The notes beneath the pieces were generated by a model. The model ran no database searches. It was not told the origin of the DNA and was given only the letters and a program-made list of their open reading frames with translations. This document shows, piece after piece, positions 42,860-50,472 of a stretch of DNA of 64,000 nucleotides. The translations under genes and the position numbers were made by a program. The DNA lies in IMG/VR virus record IMGVR_UViG_3300037010_002878, positions 1-64,000 of that record; one strand, given 5' to 3'. The stretch is from a virus. Positions within the stretch are counted from its first letter, which is position 1. Each line of letters opens with the position of its first letter.

Positions 42860-42879
42860 AAGGGTTACACTTAACCCTT
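42860..42879. terminator. Hairpin after the repeat-fibre gene
   Basis: AAGGGTTA-CACT-TAACCCTT, 8 nt downstream of the minus-strand stop at 42888. The U-run is poor, so a bidirectional or weak terminator. Confidence 0.45.
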
Positions 42880-42887
42880 CTAATAAA

Positions 42888-44060
42888 TTATGCTAAAGTT
42901 AAAACTGTACTACGAACTACGCCATCTGAACCTTTTACTTTTATCGTTAATGATGTATCAGATGTTAATTCAAACATCATATCCCCGTTATTTACTGGAA
43001 CAACTGATGCACTAGGAGTCATAACAACATCATCAATAAATGTTTTAACACCAGCTATTGACTGATTTCCTACAGTATAAACTCCATTTGTAACTGTTCC
43101 AGCATTACCAGTAATTGACCCAGTAATGGTACTAGAGAATGTTTTAGCTCCTGTAATAGTTTGAGTGGTACTAGCATAAACTCCATCAGTTACTGTTCCA
43201 GCATTTCCCGAAATTGATCCTATAATTGTACTAGAGAATGTTTTAGCTCCTGTAATAGTTTGAGTGGTACTAGCATAAACTCCATCAGTTACTGTTCCAG
43301 CATTACCTGAAATTGACCCAGTAATGGTACTAGAGAATGTTTTAACACCAGCTATCGTTTGGTTTCCTGTTGTATAAACTCCATTTGTAACTGTTCCAGC
43401 ATTACCTGAAATTGACCCAGTAATTATCTGAGTAAATGTTTTAGCTCCTGTAATAGTTTGAGTGGTACTAGCATAAACTCCATCAGTTACTGTTGTTGCA
43501 TTACCTGTTGTATTTGCTACTATACCATCTGAAAAAGTTTTAACACCAGCTATAGTTTGGTTTCCTGTTGTATAAACACCATTTGTTACTGTAGCTGCAT
43601 TTCCTGAAATATTACCAGTAATAATTGTAGTAAATGTTTTAGCTCCTGTAATAGTTTGAGTGGTACTAGCATAAACTCCATCAGTTACTGTAGCTGCATT
43701 ACCTGAAATTGACCCAATAATTGTACTAGAGAATGTTTTTGTTCCTGCAATAATCTGATTGCCAATTGTATAAACACCATTAGTTACTGTTTCTGAATTA
43801 CCAGTAATTGAACCAGCAATTGTACTAGTGAATGTTTTAACTCCATCTATGGATTGATTTCCAATTGTATAAACACCATTAGTTACTGTTTCTGAATTAC
43901 CAGTAATTGAACCAGCAATTGTACTAGTGAATGTTTTAACTCCATCTATAGTTTGACTGCCTGTTAACTTTACAGCAGTGGTATCTAGATAAACGAAATT
44001 ATCATCCACTTCATTGTGTGTTAATACAGTACCTTTGTCTCTTCTTAATATTAATGCCAT
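42888..44060 (-). CDS. Repeat-built tail fibre, nine 33-aa repeats
   Basis: 390 aa. N-terminus LRRDKGTVLTHNEVDDNFVYL is the attachment motif also found at 53120 and 54454. Residues about 35-335 are nine 33-residue repeats of the form QTIAGVKTFSSTI-x-GSISGNA-x-TVT-x-GVY (plus a partial tenth). The C-terminal 55 residues (SVVPVNNGDMMFELTSDTSL) form a small tip. Expected to be a long trimeric beta-structured shaft. DNA repeats are nearly identical, so length may vary by 99-bp steps. Confidence 0.85.
   Translation of the reverse strand: MALILRRDKGTVLTHNEVDDNFVYLDTTAVKLTGSQTIDGVKTFTSTIAGSITGNSETVTNGVYTIGNQSIDGVKTFTSTIAGSITGNSETVTNGVYTIGNQIIAGTKTFSSTIIGSISGNAATVTDGVYASTTQTITGAKTFTTIITGNISGNAATVTNGVYTTGNQTIAGVKTFSDGIVANTTGNATTVTDGVYASTTQTITGAKTFTQIITGSISGNAGTVTNGVYTTGNQTIAGVKTFSSTITGSISGNAGTVTDGVYASTTQTITGAKTFSSTIIGSISGNAGTVTDGVYASTTQTITGAKTFSSTITGSITGNAGTVTNGVYTVGNQSIAGVKTFIDDVVMTPSASVVPVNNGDMMFELTSDTSLTIKVKGSDGVVRSTVLTLA
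43762..43949 (-). repeat. 89-bp identical tandem repeat, 99-bp period
   Basis: 43762-43850 and 43861-43949 read identically inside the repeat fibre. The remaining seven units are close relatives. Confidence 0.85.
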
Positions 44061-44091
44061 AATTTATTCCTTATCCTAAATTCATTAGATC

Positions 44092-44181
44092 TTATAGATC
44101 TTTTAAAAGCAATAGCTGTCTATATTTAATTAAAATTTCTGCATTATCTTTCAATTTTTCCCAAAAGCTCTTTTTCATCAT
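44092..44181 (-). CDS. Possible 29-aa basic peptide
   Basis: ATG at 44181 encodes MMKKSFWEKLKDNAEILIKY and nine more residues. It lies just downstream of the 49-aa gene. The RBS is weak (GGTGG), so this is tentative. A competing 28-codon ORF in another frame (start near 44227) has a slightly better RBS. Confidence 0.25.
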   Translation of the reverse strand: MMKKSFWEKLKDNAEILIKYRQLLLLKDL

Positions 44182-44198
44182 TTGAGCCACCGTCTAAT

Positions 44199-44348
44199 TC
44201 ATTCAGGTGCTTGTTGTATCTGCTTTGCATCAGGTTTCCTTTTTTTGATTTTTTTAATGCGTTTAACTATCTGATTGTATTTATTGTTTTTATCACCTAA
44301 TGGTAAGTCAACACCTGCTATATCTGCAGCTGCAGTTTCTTCATTCAT
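44199..44348 (-). CDS. Small basic-tailed protein, 49 aa
   Basis: Starts at 44348 with ATG overlapping the TGA of the previous gene and SD AGGAGAGG a few nt upstream, so coupling is likely. Sequence NEETAAADIAGVDLPLGDK followed by a lysine-rich helix (KRIKKIKKRK, about residues 28-38). The basic stretch could bind DNA or a membrane. Expressed with the two putative injected proteins upstream. Confidence 0.55.
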   Translation of the reverse strand: MNEETAAADIAGVDLPLGDKNNKYNQIVKRIKKIKKRKPDAKQIQQAPE

Positions 44349-44833
44349 TTTCCTCTCCTATAATTGTAATAATCTTTAAATACAGTTAAAAAATAAATTA
44401 AATCACTGTATGTTTTAACTTCATTAATAGATTTTATTTTATTTAATTTGCTCTTGTTCATAAATGAAAATAATCTAGATAAGTTTAAAATAAAATAATT
44501 ATTAGATTCAAACATTATAATACTTTCTTCAAGAGTTTTTAAAGTTTTGATTTCTTCATTATTTACGATCTGTGTGCATTGAAATAAATCTATTGGTATA
44601 AAAACATTTTCACCTTCTCTTTTAACTTCAGTTGGTTCTAATATGTTTTTAACTATTATACCTGGACCTTGTATATTTGAAAAATTAGTTTCTATAAAAA
44701 ATAAATCTCTATTTTTTAATCGTTTAGAGTATTTTATACAAGGATCTATAATAGTCTCTATTAAATCTTTATTTAAATCAAAAGTATTCACTTGATTGTT
44801 CAAATCATCTAGATATGTTTTGAAGCTAAACAT
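44345..44833 (-). CDS. Putative late internal protein, 162 aa
   Basis: No family recognised. I start it at MFSFKTYLDDL (44833), not the upstream ATG at 44854, because GGAGGA lies 6 nt before it; it then overlaps the previous gene by 8 nt. The N-terminus again resembles a T4 capsid-targeting peptide (M-x-x-F-x-x-[FY]-[LI]), though it lacks the L/I-x-E cut site. Middle part is alpha/beta (NVFIPIDLFQCTQIV). It shares the late operon with the ART-like gene. Confidence 0.7.
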   Translation of the reverse strand: MFSFKTYLDDLNNQVNTFDLNKDLIETIIDPCIKYSKRLKNRDLFFIETNFSNIQGPGIIVKNILEPTEVKREGENVFIPIDLFQCTQIVNNEEIKTLKTLEESIIMFESNNYFILNLSRLFSFMNKSKLNKIKSINEVKTYSDLIYFLTVFKDYYNYRRGK

Positions 44834-45419
44834 TATTTTCCTCCAAATAATCAACTAAATCCTCATAAGTATGCATATACGGCATATTTTCTACATTAAT
44901 ATAATAATATTCATTACATAATATCATTATTTCATTGTTATCTTTTATTTTAGAAATATCAGAATATTCAATATATGTATCTACTATTGCTTGTAATTTT
45001 TCTTCTATGGTTTTTTTATCTTTCAGAATCTCATTATTTTGAAGATTTAATTTTATTTTATCAAATGTAATTAAGTCTTTAACAAATGGCGAATGATAAA
45101 ACTTAGCTTTATCTTTAGGTATAACAATTACAGGAGTTCCATAATCTGCAGCTAAATGTTGATTTTTTACACAAAAAACAGCTTCAGATCTTAATTTAGA
45201 TTTAAATTTTTTGAAAAACAGCTCATTAAATTCATAATGATAAGAGTAATTAGATAGAGATTCTCTATCTTTTCTAACTTTTTTCAAACCAAAATCATCA
45301 TCTAATTTGAAAGTTACTCCTCGCCAAAGGAAAGGTCCGTTTAGATTATTTAGTTTTATAGCTTTTATAATTTGGTCATAAGAAATAGTTTCTGTGATGA
45401 ACTGAGAGAATTTCTGCAT
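44826..45419 (-). CDS. ADP-ribosyltransferase-like protein with capsid-targeting-like N-terminus
   Basis: 197 aa. The first ten residues, MQKFSQFITE, closely follow the capsid-targeting sequence of T4 internal proteins (MKTYQEFIAE) including an I-T-E cleavage site. Then PFLWRGVTFKLDDD (an R-G strand as in the NAD-binding site of ADP-ribosyltransferases), a KVRKDRESLSN segment, LRSEAVFCVKNQHLAADYGTP, and a C-terminal NEIMILCNEYYYI that could supply the catalytic Glu. T4 likewise packages the ADP-ribosyltransferase Alt and injects it. An exact late promoter lies 25 nt upstream. Enzymatic assignment is by motif pattern only. Confidence 0.6.
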   Translation of the reverse strand: MQKFSQFITETISYDQIIKAIKLNNLNGPFLWRGVTFKLDDDFGLKKVRKDRESLSNYSYHYEFNELFFKKFKSKLRSEAVFCVKNQHLAADYGTPVIVIPKDKAKFYHSPFVKDLITFDKIKLNLQNNEILKDKKTIEEKLQAIVDTYIEYSDISKIKDNNEIMILCNEYYYINVENMPYMHTYEDLVDYLEENNV

Positions 45420-45444
45420 TATAATTGCCTTAATTGAATTATAA

Positions 45445-45452
45445 TATTTATA
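45445..45452 (-). promoter_or_regulatory. T4-type late promoter
   Basis: Exact TATAAATA on the minus strand, 25 nt before the ART-like gene; would serve the three genes down to 44199. Confidence 0.7.
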
Positions 45453-45529
45453 CAGAAAAAATAAGTAGAATTATTTTGAGGTGAGTTTAAAAAATTTATT
45501 TTTGAATATAAAACCTTCCAAAAATGAAA

Positions 45530-45553
45530 AATTGAACATTCAAATGTTCAATT
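45530..45553 (-). terminator. Rho-independent terminator after the helicase gene
   Basis: An 11-nt perfect inverted repeat (AATTGAACATT) overlaps the Dda stop codon. On the minus strand it is followed by TTTTTCATTTTT. Confidence 0.7.
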
Positions 45554-46868
45554 AAACGAAAAGATAAACATTTTTTCTAGCTCTAGTTAATGCAACATAA
45601 ACTAGATGAAATAACATTTTTCTATCTGGTGAATTATCAATAGTTTCTTTTAAATTAAGATAAACATCATTGTAACTGGAACCTTGTAATTTATGAATGG
45701 TATTGGCAAAGTTGTATTTTACATCTACAAACATAGATTTAACTTCCCAATACTTATCCCATAATTCTTTGGCTTCCTTGTGTTTACCTTCAAATTTGAA
45801 TTTTTTTGCTTTTGTTGATATTTTGTCTAATAATTCATTATAAGCTCCAATAGAATCATCATCTAGGACTTGAACGAAAATTCCCTCAGTATCTTCTTCT
45901 TTTGGAGTAAATGACCAATAATTAACTTTTAATACTGGGTGATGATTTAAAACTGGTGAATATACTGTTAAAGTATCGCCATTTGATAAAAATTTATTAT
46001 CAAATGAATATGCTTCTTGAAGAACTACCTCTTCTCCATCTATCAATTTAGGTAAATTTACACTACCATTAACATAATTTCTAACAAATTTATTATAAGC
46101 ATTAACAGAATCGTTTGTAAACGAAGATAACATTTTGTCATCTTTATTTTCTAAGTAATGTTTAAGCCATTCTTTCATATCTTTATAAAGAAATATTCCA
46201 TTAGAAGAATTTGTAAACTCATCAAATCTCAACACATTCATATCAAAATTGTTATTAGCTATACACATTCTAATTTCTGTAGCTTTTTTCAAAATAGGGC
46301 TATCTGCAGCCTGTCTTACTACTTCGGTTAATTCATATTGATCTATAGAATCATAGACTGGGTTTTCTCCACCTTCTACTGGAGGTAATTGCATCTTATC
46401 TCCAACAAATAAAACTACATCTATTCCACTTTTAAATGCTTTGTTTTTTATATGGTCAAACAAAGATTTAGAGACCATAGAGCTTTCATCTATAATTAAA
46501 ATTTTTGTTTTATCCATTTTTCCATCATCAAAATCTTCTATCAATACAATTCTATCTTCTAATTTTTGCATTTTCAGTTTTAAATAAGAGTGAATAGTGC
46601 TTGATGAATAATTTCTATGTTTTTTGATGCTTTTATCAATATAGTCATTTAAAACTTTTAATGATTTGTGAGTAGGTGTAGTAACTCTTAAATTTTTCAT
46701 AGGATATTTTTCTAAAAGATATTTAATTATTCTTGAAGAAATTACAGTTTTTCCTGTTCCTGCGGGTCCAGTTAAAGATCCAAAGAATTTTTGACCCATT
46801 CCTAGAGACGTATCTATTCCATCAATTATATCATTAAATATTAGTTGTTGATGAGGGGTTAACTGCAT
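45552..46868 (-). CDS. dda: SF1B DNA helicase, T4 Dda-like
   Basis: 438 aa (T4 Dda is 439). Walker A GPAGTGKT at residues 34-41, motif II LIIDESSM near 127, VGDKMQLPPV near 153, a VVRQ motif near 185, and the C-terminal YNFANTIHKLQGSSY and YVALTRARKNVYLF motifs V/VI. Dda is a 5'-3' helicase used in early replication initiation and recombination. It overlaps the upstream 105-aa gene by 35 nt and shares its promoter. Confidence 0.94.
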   Translation of the reverse strand: MQLTPHQQLIFNDIIDGIDTSLGMGQKFFGSLTGPAGTGKTVISSRIIKYLLEKYPMKNLRVTTPTHKSLKVLNDYIDKSIKKHRNYSSSTIHSYLKLKMQKLEDRIVLIEDFDDGKMDKTKILIIDESSMVSKSLFDHIKNKAFKSGIDVVLFVGDKMQLPPVEGGENPVYDSIDQYELTEVVRQAADSPILKKATEIRMCIANNNFDMNVLRFDEFTNSSNGIFLYKDMKEWLKHYLENKDDKMLSSFTNDSVNAYNKFVRNYVNGSVNLPKLIDGEEVVLQEAYSFDNKFLSNGDTLTVYSPVLNHHPVLKVNYWSFTPKEEDTEGIFVQVLDDDSIGAYNELLDKISTKAKKFKFEGKHKEAKELWDKYWEVKSMFVDVKYNFANTIHKLQGSSYNDVYLNLKETIDNSPDRKMLFHLVYVALTRARKNVYLFV

Positions 46869-47151
46869 TATTATCCTTTGTTAATCTCCACCCAAAAAAT
46901 GAAAAAGGAGGTTTAAAAACAACACCTAAGAAAACATTATCTTCTTCATCTACTTGTACATCAAAGCTTTTAATTTTTTTGTTATAAGTTATAATTATTG
47001 TTTTTTTCTCTTCTAAAGAGGTAGTGTCGTCAGAAAAATGTTGCTTAATATCGTATGTTAAAATCATTTGGTTTTTTCGTTTAGAAATATCAATGATGTT
47101 TCGGGCATCTGCTATTGAGCTAGGTATTTTGGAAACTTTATCATATTCCAT
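46834..47151 (-). CDS. Hypothetical protein upstream of Dda, 105 aa
   Basis: Unknown. Residues 30-80 look like a small beta-sheet domain (MILTYDIKQHF, TIIITYNKKIKSFDVQV). Has both a sigma70-like promoter (47199-47221) and a late-type CATAAATA (47179-47186) upstream. Its 3' end overlaps dda by 35 nt, suggesting coupled translation and a helicase-related role. Confidence 0.7.
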   Translation of the reverse strand: MEYDKVSKIPSSIADARNIIDISKRKNQMILTYDIKQHFSDDTTSLEEKKTIIITYNKKIKSFDVQVDEEDNVFLGVVFKPPFSFFGWRLTKDNNAVNPSSTTNI

Positions 47152-47178
47152 GTAGATCCTTTGATAAATAATTCAAAA

Positions 47179-47186
47179 TATTTATG
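47179..47186 (-). promoter_or_regulatory. Late promoter variant CATAAATA
   Basis: One base off the consensus, 27 nt before the 105-aa gene. It may give late expression in addition to the sigma70-like promoter. Confidence 0.4.
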
Positions 47187-47189
47187 ATT

Positions 47190-47197
47190 TATAAGTA
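47190..47197 (+). promoter_or_regulatory. Late promoter variant TATAAGTA for the YD-repeat genes
   Basis: One mismatch to TATAAATA, 40 nt before the ATG at 47238. No better promoter is visible for the 47238-52552 block. Confidence 0.4.
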
Positions 47198-47198
47198 T

Positions 47199-47221
47199 AT
47201 TATATCATAACTTAACTTAAA
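47199..47221 (-). promoter_or_regulatory. sigma70-like early/middle promoter of 105-aa gene and dda
   Basis: TTTAAG, 11 nt, TATAAT, with TG before the -10, 48 nt upstream of the ATG at 47151. Confidence 0.6.
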
Positions 47222-47237
47222 CTTTAATGAGGTCACT

Positions 47238-49337
47238 ATGGAAATTTTGAGTCCAAATGTTCACATTTTTGAATATGAGTACCGAGACCTTAATGCCACG
47301 TCAGACTTAGCTACTGTATTTGGAATACCTAGCAAACCATATAATCTTATAGCTCCTATCTACAAAAATACAAATATTTCTAAAGAAGCTGTAGTACCTT
47401 TAGAATATAATTGTAATAATGTTCATTATGAAATTTGCCAAGAAAACGGTTTGAATATAGGATTGCTTTTTGAATATGACAATACTAAAAAGAAAATAAT
47501 ACCATTTACTAACTTTAGAAACATGTTATATTACGCATCTTTTGATAAATCTTTAGATGTTTGTTTTATAAAATCTATTAAGAAATTTTACAATGGTTTC
47601 ATAATAGGAGAATATATTACTCAGTATGATGAATTAGAAGATAAATTCCAAATTAATACTTTGTTATATGTAGACATTCAATCGAAATTAACCACAAAAA
47701 AATGGACATATGAATATATCAATGGAAACATAACAGTTAAAGAATATACTTCATCTAATGGAACTACATTTGAATTAGTTAGAACTATAGAGTCATTGAA
47801 TACAGATGAAGATGGTAAGCTTTATGATGTTCAAATGAGACAATCATATATCGAAAATGGTGAAGTTGTCGATTTTCAAAAATGTGTTTACTCTTATACA
47901 AATACTTCAAGATTCTTGATAGGATTTGATAGAGAAAATTATTCTTACATGAGATTCAGTACAGACGTTGATGGAAGAGCTAAAGTAATTTCATATCAAA
48001 AAGAGTGGAATACTGTTATAGCTTGTAATATATTCTACTTTGCTGAAAAACCTTTTGTTACGGGACCAGCTAATTTAAATTTAGCTATAAAATGCGAACA
48101 ATATTTTGGAGCAAAAAAAGAAGGTTCTAGACGTATAGAAGTATTAATTAATGAAGATAAGCCTCCTGTAAATGCATTCTCAGATATGTCAGATTATGGT
48201 CTCGCTTTTTTATCTTTCGATAAAAAACATAAGCATGTTGAAGAAATTTTATATTACAATGAAATTGATATTTTATATCAAAAAGCTACTCCAAAATATC
48301 GCCCAGATAATCTTATAGATTCTTTAATTTTTGAACGTATAGAAAGTGATGGAGTAAATTATTCATATTATGGTATAATGAATTATTATTATGATTTGAA
48401 TGGAAAATTATATAAAGTTATGTTTTTTGATGCGGACGAAAATATATCTAAATATTATACGGTTGTTAGAGATGATAAAGGAAGGATTGAAACCTTCTTG
48501 AATAGAAAAAACATTAATTTTGATATTCACTTAGAGTATAAAAAATACAATGGTTATTTTCATAAAGCTTATAGATATATCAATGTACATGAAAATCCAG
48601 TTCTTTGGTATAAAATTTGTTACTCTAGCTCTAAAATAAACGGGATATTTTTTGAAGATACTTTAACTATTGAATTGAAATTTCTTAGTGATGGTGATTG
48701 TATCATTGGCGAAATTGATGGTGTTTCTGATAAAGATGATCCCGTTGCTACAGAATCTGTGTTTATTGATGAAAACAATTCATTAGATTATGTTTATGAT
48801 TATAATAGACCTAAAGTTCAAAGATTTTTTATGAATGAAAATGATTGGAACTTTGCTGAAGGAACTGGTTGTCAACCTTACTTGAAATACATAATAGTTA
48901 AAAACGGGGGCATTGATTTTTTCTTCATTCCTTTTTATAGAAAAGATGGCATTTGTCAATATGTAGATGTATTTGAGAAAATAAATGATGTTTACGTTGG
49001 AAATTTCATAAAAAGAATTGAATTCCTTAGCACTTTAGGAAGAGAATCATCTAAATTTGAACACCCTGATATTGAATATCAAATCATGGTAGCTAAACCA
49101 TATATGACTAAAGATGGATATTTTAACTCAGAAAATTCTAACGCTATAAAATATATCGATTTTGTAGATAGTTATCACAAGTTAGGGTATTTTGAAGTTG
49201 ATGATTATGTAATTCCAAAAGAAGGTTATGTTAGTCAATACCCAATTTATGAGCCATGTCCAGATGATGAATGTGACACTAGCTATTGGGATGATGATTT
49301 CTCATCAGATTTTGAGTATGTAGCTATGTGCTTGTAA
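47238..49337 (+). CDS. Large YD/RHS-like repeat protein 1, 699 aa
   Basis: No family can be named. The protein is dominated by beta-hairpins rich in Tyr and Asp: YYYDLNGKLYKVMFFDADEN, TVVRDDKGRIETF, STDVDGRAKVISYQ, the Y-D-x-x-G-[KR]-[LIV] pattern of YD (RHS) repeats. The N-terminus (SPNVHIFEYEYRDL) looks like an attachment peptide. The C-terminus is acidic (YEPCPDDECDTSYWDDDFSS). SD TGAGGT precedes the ATG. It is the first of four coupled plus-strand genes with the same style. Probably a structural or surface protein; no toxin domain is visible. Confidence 0.7.
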   Translation: MEILSPNVHIFEYEYRDLNATSDLATVFGIPSKPYNLIAPIYKNTNISKEAVVPLEYNCNNVHYEICQENGLNIGLLFEYDNTKKKIIPFTNFRNMLYYASFDKSLDVCFIKSIKKFYNGFIIGEYITQYDELEDKFQINTLLYVDIQSKLTTKKWTYEYINGNITVKEYTSSNGTTFELVRTIESLNTDEDGKLYDVQMRQSYIENGEVVDFQKCVYSYTNTSRFLIGFDRENYSYMRFSTDVDGRAKVISYQKEWNTVIACNIFYFAEKPFVTGPANLNLAIKCEQYFGAKKEGSRRIEVLINEDKPPVNAFSDMSDYGLAFLSFDKKHKHVEEILYYNEIDILYQKATPKYRPDNLIDSLIFERIESDGVNYSYYGIMNYYYDLNGKLYKVMFFDADENISKYYTVVRDDKGRIETFLNRKNINFDIHLEYKKYNGYFHKAYRYINVHENPVLWYKICYSSSKINGIFFEDTLTIELKFLSDGDCIIGEIDGVSDKDDPVATESVFIDENNSLDYVYDYNRPKVQRFFMNENDWNFAEGTGCQPYLKYIIVKNGGIDFFFIPFYRKDGICQYVDVFEKINDVYVGNFIKRIEFLSTLGRESSKFEHPDIEYQIMVAKPYMTKDGYFNSENSNAIKYIDFVDSYHKLGYFEVDDYVIPKEGYVSQYPIYEPCPDDECDTSYWDDDFSSDFEYVAMCL

Positions 49338-49470
49338 AAGATACTGTATGTAATTTAATTACGTAGATGTATCATATGCATTAGATTTATGATCTGTTTA
49401 GTTACATTCCGATGAAAATTATGCCATTGATTAAGATGGCTATATTCAATATCCAGGAGGATAATATACA
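49338..49470 (+). other. Decayed coding remnant between YD-repeat genes
   Basis: One frame reads NYVDVSYALDL, stop, SV, stop, LHSDENYAID, stop, DGYIQYPGG, stop. The DGYIQYP end recalls EGYVSQYP near the C-terminus of the preceding gene. Three in-frame stops of all kinds suggest a degenerated duplicate. The region ends with the strong SD (CAGGAGGA) of the next gene. Confidence 0.35.
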
Positions 49471-50472
49471 ATGGGATACAATGATTTAGAAACCTCTACA
49501 TTAAATTTATATGAAGCAGGAGTTTTGTCTAGTTATAGACCTGTTGAAGAACTTTATGTGGAACCAACATATGTTTCCTATAATTATGCGGATACTGAGG
49601 TTTATAATCGAAAAATAAGAAGCTTAGATGGTGGCTATCTAAGCTTAGAAAAAGAAATAAACATTTTTGATAATTATATCTATACAGATTTTGAATCTGC
49701 AATAGGTATGGTATCTAATGAAAAACAATTGATGAAATTTAGCTCTGATAATATATTAGAGTCTATCATAAATTATAGAGATAATATGATAGAATCACCA
49801 TATCTATCTGTCAAATATGAAGGGTCTTTAGTTTCTGGATACTTAACAGAAGGAATATTTTATACCGTAATTCAGGAATATGTTAGATCAGGTCATTTGC
49901 TAACTCCTAGAGGGTATGTTAGCCATGATTATTGGGATGATAATACTTATGAAAATGTAAACCCTAATTATAATGAAGAATTATATTCTCAATCAGATTA
50001 TGTTGAGCTGGATTATTCAGATTATGCTAGTGCTAGAAATAACACTTTAGCAATTAATGGAATGTATGATAATTTAGATTGGGTAAATAATGAACCTGAC
50101 TTCGTTGAGCCTACAATTCATTCTGCATTTTCTTTTAGTGAAATAGATGATAGATTTATTCATGTAGTTTATAATAAAGATCTTCCGTATGTAAACACTT
50201 TTTATATGGGTGAACAAGGTCCTTTACAATTTTATATGATACCATCTAATACTAATCAGCCTTATATTGATTACATAGAAATACTTAATTATTCTAGAAC
50301 TAAAATATTGAACCAGTTTATAATGTATTATGGCGGAGTTGTTAACTCTGTTCCAGATCCATATAAGATTCATCATGTTAAATACACTGATGGAGATAGA
50401 AATTTGATAAGCACATTATATTATGACTATGACTCAAATGGAAATATAACACAAGTTAGAGAGGAATATTAA
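49471..50472 (+). CDS. YD/RHS-like repeat protein 2, 333 aa
   Basis: Very Tyr/Asp-rich N-terminal two-thirds with several 'Y-x-x-x-Y' stretches (LYVEPTYVSYNYADTEVYN, LTPRGYVSHDYWDDNTYEN). GYVS and YWDD echo the C-terminus of the 699-aa protein. The end, LYYDYDSNGNITQVREEY, is a textbook YD repeat. The stop overlaps the start of the next gene (TAATG). Function unknown. Confidence 0.7.
   Translation: MGYNDLETSTLNLYEAGVLSSYRPVEELYVEPTYVSYNYADTEVYNRKIRSLDGGYLSLEKEINIFDNYIYTDFESAIGMVSNEKQLMKFSSDNILESIINYRDNMIESPYLSVKYEGSLVSGYLTEGIFYTVIQEYVRSGHLLTPRGYVSHDYWDDNTYENVNPNYNEELYSQSDYVELDYSDYASARNNTLAINGMYDNLDWVNNEPDFVEPTIHSAFSFSEIDDRFIHVVYNKDLPYVNTFYMGEQGPLQFYMIPSNTNQPYIDYIEILNYSRTKILNQFIMYYGGVVNSVPDPYKIHHVKYTDGDRNLISTLYYDYDSNGNITQVREEY

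Noticed and set aside
42888-44060. CRISPR-like array suggested by regular 99-bp repeats
   Set aside because: The period is 33 codons in an intact reading frame and the units vary as protein repeats do; no short palindromic repeats with unique spacers.
47238-49337. Tail sheath (gp18) reading of the 699-aa protein, because it begins with SPNV and has an FGIPS segment near the start
   Set aside because: The rest lacks sheath blocks and is instead full of YD-like hairpins; length and start alone are not enough.
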